Assembly: GCF_002246015.1 (NCBI RefSeq) | Contig: NZ_NOLJ01000006.1 | Location: 287,354-351,353 of the forward strand | Source: Nostoc sp. 'Peltigera membranacea cyanobiont' 210A | GTDB taxonomy: Bacteria > Cyanobacteriota > Cyanobacteriia > Cyanobacteriales > Nostocaceae | Reading direction: 5' to 3' | Length of the DNA stretch: 64,000 bases | Shown: positions 52,244 through 62,235 of the stretch, piece after piece | How positions within the stretch are numbered: the first letter of the stretch is position 1 | Layout of the letters: each line of letters begins with the position of its first letter | The notes under the pieces: model-generated | Told to the model about the DNA's origin: nothing | The model's input: the letters and a program-made list of their open reading frames with translations, nothing else | The model's database searches: none | Made by a program: the position numbers and the translations under genes

Positions 52244-53341
52244 TTACATTGACACAGCAGCCCCTGTAGTCGGCTTAGGAGGCTGAATCTGACCGCCTAT
52301 CCGTGCCCGATATAACTGTGCTAATCGCTGTTCGTATTTCAATAAATCTTGGTAAATTTCTTTGAAAATAGCAGTTGCTACTGGGTCGGTAAACATCGCA
52401 GACAAATTGCCAATATCGCCGATACCAGTTTGCACATCACCTAAAGCAGAACGTAACTGATATATGTCATCACTTCCGGTCATGGCAGTTTTGACTTTGG
52501 CATACTGATTGGCAATATTTGCACCTAAAGAAGGTTTTTCGCCCAATAACTGAAGATAGGTTTCCAGTTTTTGAATGTGGCGCTGTTTATTAGTAATTAT
52601 TTCTTGAAAGACTAAGTTAACTTCGTTATCTGATTCCTTTTGCAAGTAGTTTTCAAATGCTTCTAGCGAATAACGTTCACCAGCAAGAGCATTATTTAAG
52701 CCTCTGGTGATATCACCTTTAGTTGAGCCACCCCAAGCATCTGCAAGCTTCCACCATTCAGCACTTGTGTCTTTCTCATTTGGTAATGCAGCATCTTTGC
52801 CACCATAACCCAAACGGCTCAAAATAGCTGTGGTGAAAATTGCCAAGTCTCCAGGTTCGCGAGATGTAATCAAATTCCCGTCAACTACTACCGGCTCATC
52901 TAAATAATTCGCGCCAGCGTTAATCATGTCCTTGGCAATAGCAATAAACCCAGTGACTTGTTTGCCTTTGAGCAAGTCACCTTCAATCAAAACTTGTGGC
53001 CCGTGACAAACAGCAGCGACTAATTTTCCTTGTTGGATAGCCTCTTGTACGAAACGTACTGTATTAAGGTTCCGTCGCATTTTGTCGGGAGCCATACCGC
53101 CGGGAATCACTACTGCATCAAATTCAGCTGCGATCGCTTCCGTTGTGGTACCGTCGGCTTGTATGCTAAGTTTGCCGCGTTTACCCTTATATTTTTCATT
53201 CATTCGGGAACCAAGGACTACTACCTCCATTCCTGCTTGTTTGAATCCATTATATGGAACTGTAAATTCTGCATCCTCTACTGCTTGTTCAATGAGGATA
53301 GCGACTTTTTTATTACCGGAGTGATTGTTATGTTCAGTCAT
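52244..53341 (-). CDS. DJ-1/PfpI protein fused to a ferritin-like helical domain
   Basis: 365 residues. Residues 10-185: DJ-1/PfpI fold (VAILIEQAVEDAEFTVPYNGFKQAG, AVVIPGGMAPDKMR, VAAVCHGPQVLIEGDLLKGK with the nucleophilic Cys; HG follows). Residues 205-350: a helical bundle with GLNNALAGERYSLEAFENYLQKE, EIITNKQRHIQKLETYLQLLG and IYQDLLKYEQRLAQLYRARIG, like DUF2383/ferritin-like domains. PfpI-type proteins act as glyoxalase/deglycase or protease-like stress proteins. The fusion is less usual than the PfpI domain alone. Confidence 0.88.
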   Translation of the reverse strand: MTEHNNHSGNKKVAILIEQAVEDAEFTVPYNGFKQAGMEVVVLGSRMNEKYKGKRGKLSIQADGTTTEAIAAEFDAVVIPGGMAPDKMRRNLNTVRFVQEAIQQGKLVAAVCHGPQVLIEGDLLKGKQVTGFIAIAKDMINAGANYLDEPVVVDGNLITSREPGDLAIFTTAILSRLGYGGKDAALPNEKDTSAEWWKLADAWGGSTKGDITRGLNNALAGERYSLEAFENYLQKESDNEVNLVFQEIITNKQRHIQKLETYLQLLGEKPSLGANIANQYAKVKTAMTGSDDIYQLRSALGDVQTGIGDIGNLSAMFTDPVATAIFKEIYQDLLKYEQRLAQLYRARIGGQIQPPKPTTGAAVSM

Positions 53342-53798
53342 AAATGGTATTACGTTTTTATTTCTCTAGTCTCTAACTAGTTACAAAAATATTTCTCGAT
53401 GAAGACAGTTAAACAGCCAGAATTTTTACTGAATAAATGATTTTGAATTACTTATCCGCATTATCTGCCTCTTTTACTCAAATAATTTTGAGTGTTCTAT
53501 TGTTTAGCATTTAGGTAATTAGAAATATGAATACTAATCTAAAATACTAAACTTAAAATTTTGTTTGTGTTTGCTTATTTTTGCCGAACAAAAAATAGTT
53601 ATGAGTTAAAACTTCGCTAATGAATAATTTCGGTTGGATAACTTCTAACTCATAACTTCAACTACAAGTTCCTTGACCATGAATTCATAGCTACAATCTT
53701 ATGGCGCGATCGCTAGTTTAGCGTCGTACCCAGGGGATAGATTATTTTATAAGTTATACATCTCTAGTTAGACAAATTGCTGACAAGAAAACGTTATT
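53342..53798. other. AT-rich spacer
   Basis: No gene seen. Contains AACTCATAACTT-type short repeats around 53600-53670. Likely divergent promoters for the DJ-1 and DUF6335 genes. Confidence 0.45.
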
Positions 53799-53825
53799 GT
53801 GAGAATGCAGAAAAGGGCTAGTATC

Positions 53826-54218
53826 ATGGCAGAAAAAAATCATAATGACAAAATTAAAAGTAATGATTTGCCACAAGAGATTACCGAATCCTACGGTACT
53901 GGTGTAAAAGACTTGCCGGGATACAATATTGGCGGACGCTCCATGCAGGATGAAAGAGACGAGTACACAGAAACTAGTCCGAAACTGACTGGTGGGGATG
54001 TTGATGCTTATTGGCAAGATGCAGATGCAGTTGGAGATGAAGCTGTTGGTGGTAGTACTTCCACTCCCGATAAAAATGTCACAGAGGACTTAGAAGCAGC
54101 AGTGGGGCTAGAAATGGCTGATTCTGAGTTTCTGCATACCAACGATATTTTAGAGGATCGTGATGGCGATCGCTGGGAGTTAGATCCAAAGTCTTCTGAA
54201 GATTATCAAGACCGATGA
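53826..54218 (+). CDS. DUF6335-like acidic protein
   Basis: 130 residues from MAEKNHNDKIKSNDLPQE (an ATG 9 codons upstream is possible). Motifs PQEITESYGTGVKDLPGYNIGGRSM and LTGGDVDAYWQDADAVGDEAVGGSTSTPDKN are those of a conserved cyanobacterial family. Very acidic and probably unstructured; no catalytic residues. Possibly a stress-response protein, from its neighbours. Confidence 0.85.
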   Translation: MAEKNHNDKIKSNDLPQEITESYGTGVKDLPGYNIGGRSMQDERDEYTETSPKLTGGDVDAYWQDADAVGDEAVGGSTSTPDKNVTEDLEAAVGLEMADSEFLHTNDILEDRDGDRWELDPKSSEDYQDR

Positions 54219-54224
54219 GAATAA

Positions 54225-54641
54225 TTACCAATGACAAGAAGCAACCAAATTAGCTACTATCTCAACTAGTTCTTCTGGAGCGATGGGTTTAGATATATGA
54301 GTGTCAAAGCCAGCTTCCAAGGCACGAATACGAGCCTCACTATCAGCAAAGGCTGTTAAAGCAATAGCCGGGACTCGTCCAGAATTATTTGGTTTAAGCG
54401 CACGGAGTTTGGAAATGAAAGTGTAGCCATCCTCCCCAGGCAACCCGATATCACTAATTAAAACATCGGGTTGCAATTCGGACAATACATTACGTGCATC
54501 TGCTGCTGATATCACTGCTATAACTGTTGCTCCATCCATTTCCAAGACAGTAGTGATAAAAAAGCGAGTATCATCATCATCCTCAACTACCAAGATATCT
54601 AAACCAGTAAGAGTTCCAGAAGTTTGCATAATAAATGACAT
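54225..54641 (-). CDS. Single-domain response regulator
   Basis: 138 residues, one receiver domain. Acidic pair EDDDD at about 20-24, phosphorylatable Asp in LISDIGLPGEDGYT (about 66), T in ALTAFAD and K in HISKPI. No output domain, so it relays or sequesters phosphoryl groups. Converges with the DUF6335 gene, 6 bases apart. This LISDIGLPGEDGY type is often attached to hybrid kinases in cyanobacteria. Confidence 0.93.
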   Translation of the reverse strand: MSFIMQTSGTLTGLDILVVEDDDDTRFFITTVLEMDGATVIAVISAADARNVLSELQPDVLISDIGLPGEDGYTFISKLRALKPNNSGRVPAIALTAFADSEARIRALEAGFDTHISKPIAPEELVEIVANLVASCHW

Positions 54642-55460
54642 TTTATTTATCCTTACTTGCTATATTTGTCATTCGTAATTAAGAGTACAGAGCAAGCAGT
54701 GATTACAACTACGAATTACGTTAGCGAGTCAGCAAGCGTCATTATCAATTACGAATTATTATGACTTTTACACCCATTAGAGCTTCTTTTAGAGCAGATT
54801 TTAGATTTACAAAAGTAGATTGATGTGCTCGGAGTGTTGATGAGATACCGAAGCAGGCTCTTTTAACAAGAAATGATTTAACACCATAATTTCAAACATA
54901 TAGCTTGATGGTTACTACTCCTTCATCTATTTTCCTACTGGAAGACCACTTCGCACAAATGAAATTCAAGCCTCGTTAGAAAGTCCTCACTTATCTCGAT
55001 TTTCAGCATAGCCTGAGTCTGCTATTTGCGTAGCGCCTGAACAAGAGGGTTTAAAACCCCCACTAAATCAAACGCGAACAGCGTCTCTAAAAGAGAAGAT
55101 TTAGTTGTTTTCAATCAATGGCGGGTTTGTAGCGAGATCCCGCAGGGTATGCCCTACTGGTAGCGGAGCGGTAGTAAGTCCGCGTACTATTACAGAGAAT
55201 CAAGCTATGCAAAGCGTCTTGATTCTGACCGGAGGCAGATCATTTCCGGCTCCGCTTCTGAATTCTTCTTCAAACTTTTGTTGTGTTAGATATTATTGAA
55301 ATATAGCGTTTACTAATCACATGAGGTACATCATAGTCCCCTCTCCAAGAGCGGGGAGGGGGTTGGGGGTGGGGTTCTTGTACTTCACTCAACTGAGAAC
55401 CGCTATAGCAATTAAACCTGATCTATGTTGAAACCTAGAGTTTTTTAAAAGATATATTTA
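54642..55460. repeat. Long spacer with repeats
   Basis: About 820 bases without a convincing gene. Contents: TACGAATTAC heptamers (54708-54720, 54750), GCGTAGCGCCTGAACAAGAGGGTTTAAAACCCCC-type repeat (55030-55070), and CCCCTCTCCAAGAGCGGGGAGGGGGTTGGGGGTGGGGTT (55338-55376), a relative of the 4138 element. Confidence 0.55.
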
Positions 55461-55543
55461 TGTAGGTTGGGTGGAGTGAAACGCAACCCAACGTTACCAC
55501 CAAATTTTATGTTGGGTTACGCTATCGCTGCACCCAACCTACA
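55461..55543. mobile_element. MITE-like hairpin element TGTAGGTTGGGTGGAG...
   Basis: TGTAGGTTGGGTGGAGTG and the inverted CTGCACCCAACCTACA bound an 83-base hairpin with inner AACCCAACGTT/ATGTTGGGTT arms. This arrangement is a common miniature element in cyanobacteria and other bacteria. Confidence 0.75.
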
Positions 55544-55578
55544 AAACTACGGTTCTCAAGGTAGACAAGGTTTAGGAA

Positions 55579-56376
55579 TTAGTGAGTTGAAGTAAAGCTA
55601 TCCGTTTCGATCGAGGATAAAAATGATAGGGGCTGACTCATATTAGCAGCAAAGCCCAGAATTCCTGGATCTCGATGTTCGTAAAGTAACTGGCCTTTGG
55701 TATCAAACAGAAAAGTTCCACCACGCTGAGTTAAGTAGGCAGAATTAGGTACATAAGTATGCCAATTGCTGAGAACTTCTACCATATTCCGTAGCCGTAG
55801 AGTAGCTAATTCAAAGGGACGTTGAAACCCACTTCCGCCAGCTAATTTGAAAAACGAGCCTTGAAAAGCAGGTAGAGGAGTACCTTGAATAATTTCATCA
55901 TCTTCAATGAGTTGAGGGGCTTGACGATCTCCTCTGTATCCCCGAAAAACTTCTCTTAGCGTTCCAGGACTTCCAAACCCTGCACACATTAACACTAGAT
56001 TTAGCCAAGCTTTTTGAGCGGGGGAAAGTCCAGCCAGAGTCAGATTGAGACCTGAATAAAGTTTGAGTTGGTGATGTAGTTCTCCATTAGGTTCAACAAA
56101 TAAATTTTCAGGTGGAAATCCTGTATATTCACAGAATCTTGTTCCAGAGGCGCGATTACCTATTCCCACCGCACGAATAGCGAGTTTTTCATCTGACAAT
56201 TTCTTAGCTTCGCGCTGTAACCACCACGCATATTCAAGACTATCAAAATCTCCAAGTTGGGGCCAGACTAAAACAAGGATATATGAGGCAGTCTCGCAAT
56301 TTTCTAGTAGGGGGCGGGTCATGCCATCACTAACACGCTGAAGTCCGGTCTGATTAAGGATAGTGTAAGGATTCAT
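55579..56376 (-). CDS. Peroxiredoxin-like (AhpC/TSA family 2) protein
   Basis: 265 residues from MNPYTILNQTGLQRVSDG (a start 13 codons upstream is open). Thioredoxin-like fold of the PRXL2/AhpC-TSA_2 type: ILVLVWPQLGDFDSLEYAWWL where a typical enzyme has FxRxxxCPFC, so the CxxC/C catalytic site is absent; SGTRFCEYTGFP carries the only nearby Cys. C-terminal GTFLFDTKGQLLYEHRDPGILGFAANMSQPLSFL. Probably not a classical peroxidase. Confidence 0.85.
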   Translation of the reverse strand: MNPYTILNQTGLQRVSDGMTRPLLENCETASYILVLVWPQLGDFDSLEYAWWLQREAKKLSDEKLAIRAVGIGNRASGTRFCEYTGFPPENLFVEPNGELHHQLKLYSGLNLTLAGLSPAQKAWLNLVLMCAGFGSPGTLREVFRGYRGDRQAPQLIEDDEIIQGTPLPAFQGSFFKLAGGSGFQRPFELATLRLRNMVEVLSNWHTYVPNSAYLTQRGGTFLFDTKGQLLYEHRDPGILGFAANMSQPLSFLSSIETDSFTSTH

Positions 56377-56641
56377 GACAAATGATGACTCGAATATTTG
56401 GGGGATCAGTGACACAAAATGTACTAAAGCATTAATATGCCATCATCTCAGTTTTGTAAATATTTTGTTATACTTGTTAACAGAAGTTCATATTTAGGTT
56501 TGACACCGCTAAGTAAGGGAATACCCAGTAGGTCGCTTGATGAGTGTATTACTGCTAACGGCAGCTAGATATGAAAGCTTCTTCTCAAGATTGCCAACAT
56601 TGACCCTTTAGTTTTCGCCTAGTTGGGCGATTGACACTGCG

Positions 56642-56839
56642 ATGAATCAACCCATTACATTATCCTTAGAACAAGAATTTAGCCTTAGAACTTTTGCGGA
56701 CCAAGTGGAGCAGATGTCCCGCGAACAAGCTCAAGAGTTTTTGCTTATGCTCTATAAGCAGATGATAATTCGAGAAACGACTTATCAAGAATTGCTCAAA
56801 CATCAGTGGGAACTTGATTCAGACTCAATCTTGGGCTAA
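56642..56839 (+). CDS. nblA: Phycobilisome degradation protein NblA
   Basis: 65 residues, standard length. LSLEQEFSLRTFADQVEQMSREQAQEFLLMLYKQMIIRET is the NblA helix-loop-helix. Dimers link phycobiliproteins to the ClpC protease during nitrogen or sulfur starvation. No clear Shine-Dalgarno and no exact GTAN8TAC upstream. Confirms a phycobilisome-bearing cyanobacterium. Confidence 0.96.
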   Translation: MNQPITLSLEQEFSLRTFADQVEQMSREQAQEFLLMLYKQMIIRETTYQELLKHQWELDSDSILG

Positions 56840-57564
56840 AGCATACAAACAATTAACAATTCAAAATTCAAAATGACGCTCTCTACGAGACGCTAAAAGC
56901 GAACGCGGACTCGCTAACGCTGCACTAACAAAATTCAAAATTAAAGACATTTTTAGACGGGGATTTAAACCCCGCCTGAAACTGGCGCTACCTGTAGAGG
57001 TAGGGGTCTTAAACCCTTTGATTTAGGATAAATGTTTTGAATTTAGTAGCGACAAAGAAATATTGGTAGAAACTTGTGGGAGAGAGAAGCAGCCATTGAT
57101 TGCTCCTTTCTCCCATTTTTTTAATTGATTATTATTCTATTTATTGCTGATTTTATTTTTTGGAAGTCCCTTCGCACTCCAATTGACCTGATGTCGGGAG
57201 TATCTCAATGAGTGTAAAAACACACCTGTCCTGGCGAATGGAATTCGCGCGCCGGTTGCTCATGGGGAAAACCCCCAGACGCTCGCGGACTCGCTATCGC
57301 CTTGGCGTCTCCCCTTCTCCTAAAGGGAGAGGCTAGCGCCAAGGGAGAAGACCGCACTGGCTTGGCTATACAAACAAAACCCACCTCCGTGGGTTTCAAA
57401 TTCTTTGAGTCCGCGTAGGCGGACTTCTCTGCGAGACGCTACGCGAACGGCTCTATAGATAGAGAAATATCCTGAGCAAAGCTGGTATATTTACAAGTTT
57501 TAGTAGTAACATTTTTTGAATAGAATTAAGAGATTAACCTGGTATTTTTACAAGCCTTGGCAGT
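56840..57564. repeat. Spacer with several dispersed repeats
   Basis: No gene. Contains ACGAGACGCTAAAAGCGAACGCGGACTCGCTAACGC (56890-56925), GGGGATTTAAACCCCGCC (56958-56976), a CTTGGCGTCTCCCC...GGCTAGCGCCAAGGGAGAAGACC block (57300-57352, as at 30750), and TCTGCGAGACGCTACGCGAACGG (57428-57450). Confidence 0.65.
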
Positions 57565-57993
57565 ATGAATATGGAATTTTTTAACAGGATTCCTTTGATG
57601 CCTTTAGTATTACTCTTATTGGCTTACATTCTCCTGGGATGGTATCTTGCTGCTAATCATATTATTTGGTTAGTAGGAGCTTTTGTTGTTGCTATGGTTA
57701 TAGCTGTAGTACGAAAGAGCTTTTCTTGGTTCGAGCGTTTAGTTGAGTTTGGCTCGAAAACTTTAGTTGTCATCTTGTTTTTAAGTATATCAATTGCTTT
57801 GGTAGCAACTTGGTCGATATTATTAAGGCTCTTCATTATCCCCTTAGCCACTACGCTTTTAGCTGATTTGGAAATGCGATTTTCTGGCTGCAATAAACTA
57901 GATTCATTTTGGATTATAACTGTTCTAGCTGTATTGGGTTTGGTAGTAGGTGAAGTAATAGATATTTTACTTTTTCCCAGTAGCAGATACTAA
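57565..57993 (+). CDS. Hypothetical four-helix membrane protein
   Basis: 142 residues. Helices about 11-27, 32-50, 66-90 and 115-135. Cys in RFSGCNKLDSFW before the last. No family recognised; looks like a cyanobacterium-specific membrane protein. No clear ribosome site. Confidence 0.7.
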   Translation: MNMEFFNRIPLMPLVLLLLAYILLGWYLAANHIIWLVGAFVVAMVIAVVRKSFSWFERLVEFGSKTLVVILFLSISIALVATWSILLRLFIIPLATTLLADLEMRFSGCNKLDSFWIITVLAVLGLVVGEVIDILLFPSSRY

Positions 57994-58541
57994 AGAATTA
58001 GGGCTAAAAAGCTGATACATTATTTATTAATTAACAGCGCATAGATGTGCATCCATACTTAATCGAAACTATGGAGCGATCGCTGTCTGTAGTACAGCAG
58101 GGTTTAAATCAATGAAACGTTTGCGGTATAAAAATTACGCATAGCAGTATCAGTTTTTTAATCAAACAAGGCACGATTACCCCTTATGAGTCAATCATTC
58201 TTTAGATGACTATAAATCTCACTAGTGGAAGACGTTTTACCAATTCAGATTTCTTACTCTATTTGCAGAATGATGTTGTCTAGCAAGAGAATTTAGAGCG
58301 ATTGCAGGGAGGTTAATCTTAATGTAACCAGATGAATATAACTTGCAATCTGCTGTATCACTGCTGACTGTCACTTTCTCGTCACATTTATTGTTAACCA
58401 TAGAAGTACAGGTAAAACAGTGATTTAAGGTCTTATTGAATCGTGAGTTCCCAAATCTGGAGTACATAGATGATTCCTCTGTTGAACAAAGACTGTAAAA
58501 CAAAGCCAAAAGTCCCAACTCAACACTAATAAGGAAGTAAT
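57994..58541. other. Spacer, no convincing gene
   Basis: Only poor minus-strand open frames (for example 58237-58518). AAGGAAG at the right end serves the permease GTG start. Confidence 0.45.
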
Positions 58542-59603
58542 GTGAGTAGACGTAAAAACTTCAATTTGCTCGATCAGACAACATCAGATGAAGTAGCAAC
58601 ACCCAAACCATCCCTGACATTACCAGACGCAGTGGCTCTAATTGTCGGTATTGTCATTGGAGCGGGGATTTTTGAAACCCCGGCTTTAGTGGCCAGTCAA
58701 GCAGGTAGCGATATTGCTGTACTGCTTTTTTGGCTAATGGGTGGTGTGATATCTCTGGTAGGAGCACTGTGTTATGCAGAGTTGGCCACTGTCTATCCCG
58801 ACGTTGGTGGTGTCTACTATTATTTGAAACGTGCATTTGGGCGGGGAGTCGCCTTTTTATTTGCCTGGGCGCGGATGACAGTGGTTCAAACTGGTTCCAT
58901 TGCTCTTTTGGCATTTGTTTTTGGTGATTATATTTCTCAACTATGGCGGCTAGGCACATTTTCGTCTTCTATATATGCAGCCATAGCGATCGCACTTTTA
59001 ACTGCTTTGAACATCGTTGGTTTGCAACAGGGTAAGTGGACACAAAACTTGCTGAGTGTTGCGAAAGTTCTAGGTTTGTTGCTGGTAGTAATTATTGGGC
59101 TTACCGCCATTCCCAATTCTGCCACTCCTGTAGAATCTGCATCATCGGGAACCTGGGGACTAGCGATGGTTTTTGTGTTGCTATCTTACGGTGGTTGGAA
59201 TGAGGCGGCTTACATCTCCGCAGAAATTCAAGATGGACGACGTAATATTGTGCGATCGCTAATGTGGAGTATTGGTATAATCACTGCCATTTATCTGCTA
59301 ATCAATCTGGCTTACCTACGGGGACTGGGATTAGCAAACATGGCACAGTCAGAAGCAGTAGCGGCAGATTTAATGCGCTCTCTTTGGGGTGAACCGGGAG
59401 CTTTGTTTATCAGTGTGCTGATTGCGATCGCTACTTTGGGAGCAACCAACGCCACAATCTTTACTGGAGCGCGTACCAATTACGCACTGGGACAGGATTT
59501 TTCGCTATTTGGTTTTATGGGACACTGGCAACAACGTCCGAGCAGTCCTACCTATGCCTTATTCTTGCAATATAAATTTCCATCTCTTGAATCTGTAGCC
59601 TGA
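58542..59603 (+). pseudogene. APC-family amino acid permease, 3' truncated
   Basis: GTG start 5 bases after AAGGAAG. 353 residues: PDAVALIVGIVIGAGIFETPALVA (TM1 substrate motif GAGIF), LCYAELATVYPDVGGVYYYLKRAFG (TM2-3), nine or so helices, GARTNYALGQDF. Full members have about 430-500 residues and 11-12 helices; here the frame ends just after SSPTYALFLQ with an unrelated tail YKFPSLESVA. The last two to three helices are lost, and nothing downstream restores them. Probably nonfunctional, though a short transporter cannot be excluded. Confidence 0.8.
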
Positions 59604-59772
59604 TTTTTGAGAATTGTTTTCAGAAATTCAAAATTATCAGATACTTATTTTTAACTTTAAATTCCCTCCAATGGGGGTTGACAGTACCAGCCTTAAATAT
59701 GGAAAAGAGTAATCTAAAATCCACAATTGTTTGACTGGTGCAAATTCAAATCAAGCAGCTTCGGGAGGAAAT

Positions 59773-60582
59773 ATGATAGGCTTAAAAGGAAAGAATGCTT
59801 TAATTACAGGTGCAACTTCAGGTATCGGTCAGGCGATCGCTATCAGACTCGCTCAAGAAGGGTGCAACATCGCCATCAATTACCGTAAAGACCCTGATGC
59901 CGCGGCAGACACGGAAGAGATGGTATTGCAAAAATCCTGCGGAAATATCGAAAATTGTGGTGTGAAGTCGCTGCTACTTCAGGGTGATGTCTCCCAAGAA
60001 TCAGACATTATTGAGATGGTCAACACCGTAGTAAAGGAATTTGGCAGTTTAGATATTCTAGTTAATAATGCTGGCATTCAAACAGAAAGTCCATCCCACG
60101 AAGTTACCACAGTAGACTTTGATCGGGTAATTGCAGTCAATCTCCGGGGTGCTTATCTCTGCGCCCGTGAAACTATTAAACACCTCCTGTCTGTTAATCG
60201 TCCAGGAGCGATTATTAATATTTCCAGCGTTCACGAAATTATTCCGCGACCGATGTATATCAGTTATTCCATTAGCAAAGGCGGGATGGAAAACCTAACC
60301 AAAACTTTAGCTTTGGAATATGCAAGCCAAGGTATTCGTGTCAATGCCATTGGCCCCGGAGCAACAATCACGCGAATGAATCAAGCCTGGATAGACGATC
60401 CTGAAAAAAAGGCGATCGTGGAAAGTCACATCCCAATGGGGCGTGCTGGCTCCTCTGAAGAAATGGCAGCCGCAGTAGCTTTTTTAGCTTCGGATGAAGC
60501 CGCCTACATCACCGGACAAACGCTATTTGTAGATGGTGGATTGACTCTATATGCTGACTTCCGGGAATCTTGGTCAGCTTGA
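59773..60582 (+). CDS. SDR-family glucose 1-dehydrogenase-like oxidoreductase
   Basis: 269 residues from the ATG with GGGAGGAAAT directly upstream; an earlier TTG/ATG-type start at 59731 is not needed. Cofactor motif TGATSGIGQAIA, NNAG, catalytic Ser in INISSVHE, YSISK (Tyr-Lys), and VDGGLTLYADF at the end, as in bacterial glucose dehydrogenases. RKDP after beta-2 suggests NADP use. Followed by an invertase gene, suggesting sugar metabolism. Confidence 0.92.
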   Translation: MIGLKGKNALITGATSGIGQAIAIRLAQEGCNIAINYRKDPDAAADTEEMVLQKSCGNIENCGVKSLLLQGDVSQESDIIEMVNTVVKEFGSLDILVNNAGIQTESPSHEVTTVDFDRVIAVNLRGAYLCARETIKHLLSVNRPGAIINISSVHEIIPRPMYISYSISKGGMENLTKTLALEYASQGIRVNAIGPGATITRMNQAWIDDPEKKAIVESHIPMGRAGSSEEMAAAVAFLASDEAAYITGQTLFVDGGLTLYADFRESWSA

Positions 60583-60589
60583 AAAAGAG

Positions 60590-60680
60590 GCAAGGGAGCA
60601 GGGAGCAGGGGGCAAGGGGGATAGAGCAGGAAGCAGGGAGCAGGGAGCAGGGAGCAGGGAGCAGGGAGCAGGGAGCAGAA
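60590..60680. repeat. Tandem 7-mer GGGAGCA
   Basis: AGCAGGG repeated about ten times after the SDR stop, the same kind of purine heptamer tract as at 18093. Confidence 0.85.
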
Positions 60681-60831
60681 AGGGGATTCGACACTTCGAC
60701 CCAACTCTTGGAGAGGCTCTGCTCTACAGCAGTTACTGATGAGGTGATTTTCCCCTGCCCCCCCGTTGAGATAAGGCTTGCGTACTTTCCACAATTAAGC
60801 CGATACATACCATTAGTGGAATTAAACGCCC

Positions 60832-62235
60832 ATGACTAGCGCGATCGATAAGAACAGTCAGATGGAAACAGAAGCTTGGGAATTATTGGAAGATTCCGTA
60901 ATTTATTACCAAGGAAAACCCATTGGGACTGTAGCCGCCCACGATGCGGAGGCAGATGCACTCAATTATGACCAGTGCTTCCTCCGCGATTTTGTCCCTT
61001 CTGCCTTGGTGTTTCTCATGTATGGGAAACCAGAGATTGTGCGTAACTTCTTGGTAGAAACACTGAAATTACAAAGTCATGAAAAGCAGATAGACTGCTT
61101 TGAACCAGGAGCGGGATTAATGCCTGCCAGTTTCAAAGTACATTCTAAGGGGAATGAGGAATTTTTGGTCGCTGATTTTGGTGAACTGGCGATCGCTCGT
61201 GTTCCCCCGATTGATTCTTGTATGTGGTGGATTCTCTTGTTACGAGCTTATGAAAAATCTACAGGCGATTTGTCACTAGCGCGTCAGCCAGATTTTCAAG
61301 CCGGAATCAAACTAATTTTGGATCTTTGCTTAGTACATCGGTTTTCCATGTACCCAACAATGTTAGTTCCCGATGGCGCGTTTATGATTGACCGTCGCAT
61401 GGGAGTTTACGAACATCCTTTAGAAATTCAGGTGTTATTTTACGCGTCTTTGAGGGCTGCTGGTGAATTGCTGTTACCAGATGAAAATGGCGATAGCTAC
61501 CTTGGCAAAGTCAATAGGCGATTGGGATCTTTGAAATATCATATCCGCAACTATTATTGGCTAGACCTGAAGCGATTGGGGGAAATCTATCGTTACAAAG
61601 ATAACGAATTTGGTAAAGAAATTGTTAATAAATTCAACATCAACTCAGAATCAATTCCTAGTTGGTTGACCGAGTGGTTGCCCGAAGCTGGAGGATATTT
61701 AGCTGGAAATCTGGGGCCGGGACGGATAGATTTTCGCTTTTTTGCTCTGGGAAATCTGATGGCAATTTTAACTTCCTTAGCAAGCGAAAAAGAATCTCAA
61801 AGCATTATGAATTTATTCGCCCAACGTTGGCAAGACTTAATCGGCTATATGCCTGTTAAAATTTGCTTTCCCGCTTTAGAAGGTTTAGAGTGGAGAATTG
61901 TTACAGGATGTGACTCTAAAAACAGGGCTTGGTCTTATCACAACGGCGGTAACTGGCCTGTTTTGCTGTGGTTATTTGCTGGTGCGGCACTAAAAGCAGG
62001 TCGAACAGAACTTGCTCAAGCAGCGATCGCTATTGCCGAAAGGCGTTTATTTAGAGATAAATTCCCGGAATATTACGATGGCAACAATGGTCGTTTAATT
62101 GGCAAAGAAGCCCGAATTTATCAAACTTGGAGCATTGCGGGATTGCTAGCTGCTAAAAAGCTGGTGGAAAATCCAGAGTACTTAGAATTAATCAGTTTTG
62201 CAGAGGGTCTTGAAGTCCCAGGCTGTAGCCTGTAG
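60832..62235 (+). CDS. Alkaline/neutral invertase (GH100)
   Basis: 467 residues, complete. (alpha/alpha)6 barrel of GH100: ALNYDQCFLRDFVPSALVFL with the catalytic Asp, FEPGAGLMPASFKV, DFGELAIARVPPIDSCMWWI, GVYEHPLEIQVLFYASLRAA with the acid/base Glu region, RAWSYHNGGNWPVLLW. Cytoplasmic hydrolysis of sucrose to glucose and fructose; important in Nostoc for using sucrose in heterocysts or vegetative cells. Either InvA or InvB type; not decided. Confidence 0.95.
   Translation: MTSAIDKNSQMETEAWELLEDSVIYYQGKPIGTVAAHDAEADALNYDQCFLRDFVPSALVFLMYGKPEIVRNFLVETLKLQSHEKQIDCFEPGAGLMPASFKVHSKGNEEFLVADFGELAIARVPPIDSCMWWILLLRAYEKSTGDLSLARQPDFQAGIKLILDLCLVHRFSMYPTMLVPDGAFMIDRRMGVYEHPLEIQVLFYASLRAAGELLLPDENGDSYLGKVNRRLGSLKYHIRNYYWLDLKRLGEIYRYKDNEFGKEIVNKFNINSESIPSWLTEWLPEAGGYLAGNLGPGRIDFRFFALGNLMAILTSLASEKESQSIMNLFAQRWQDLIGYMPVKICFPALEGLEWRIVTGCDSKNRAWSYHNGGNWPVLLWLFAGAALKAGRTELAQAAIAIAERRLFRDKFPEYYDGNNGRLIGKEARIYQTWSIAGLLAAKKLVENPEYLELISFAEGLEVPGCSL

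Noticed and set aside
58237..58518. Minus-strand ORF with several cysteines
   Set aside because: No start signal, no known pattern, and reading across both ends gives spacer-like sequence.
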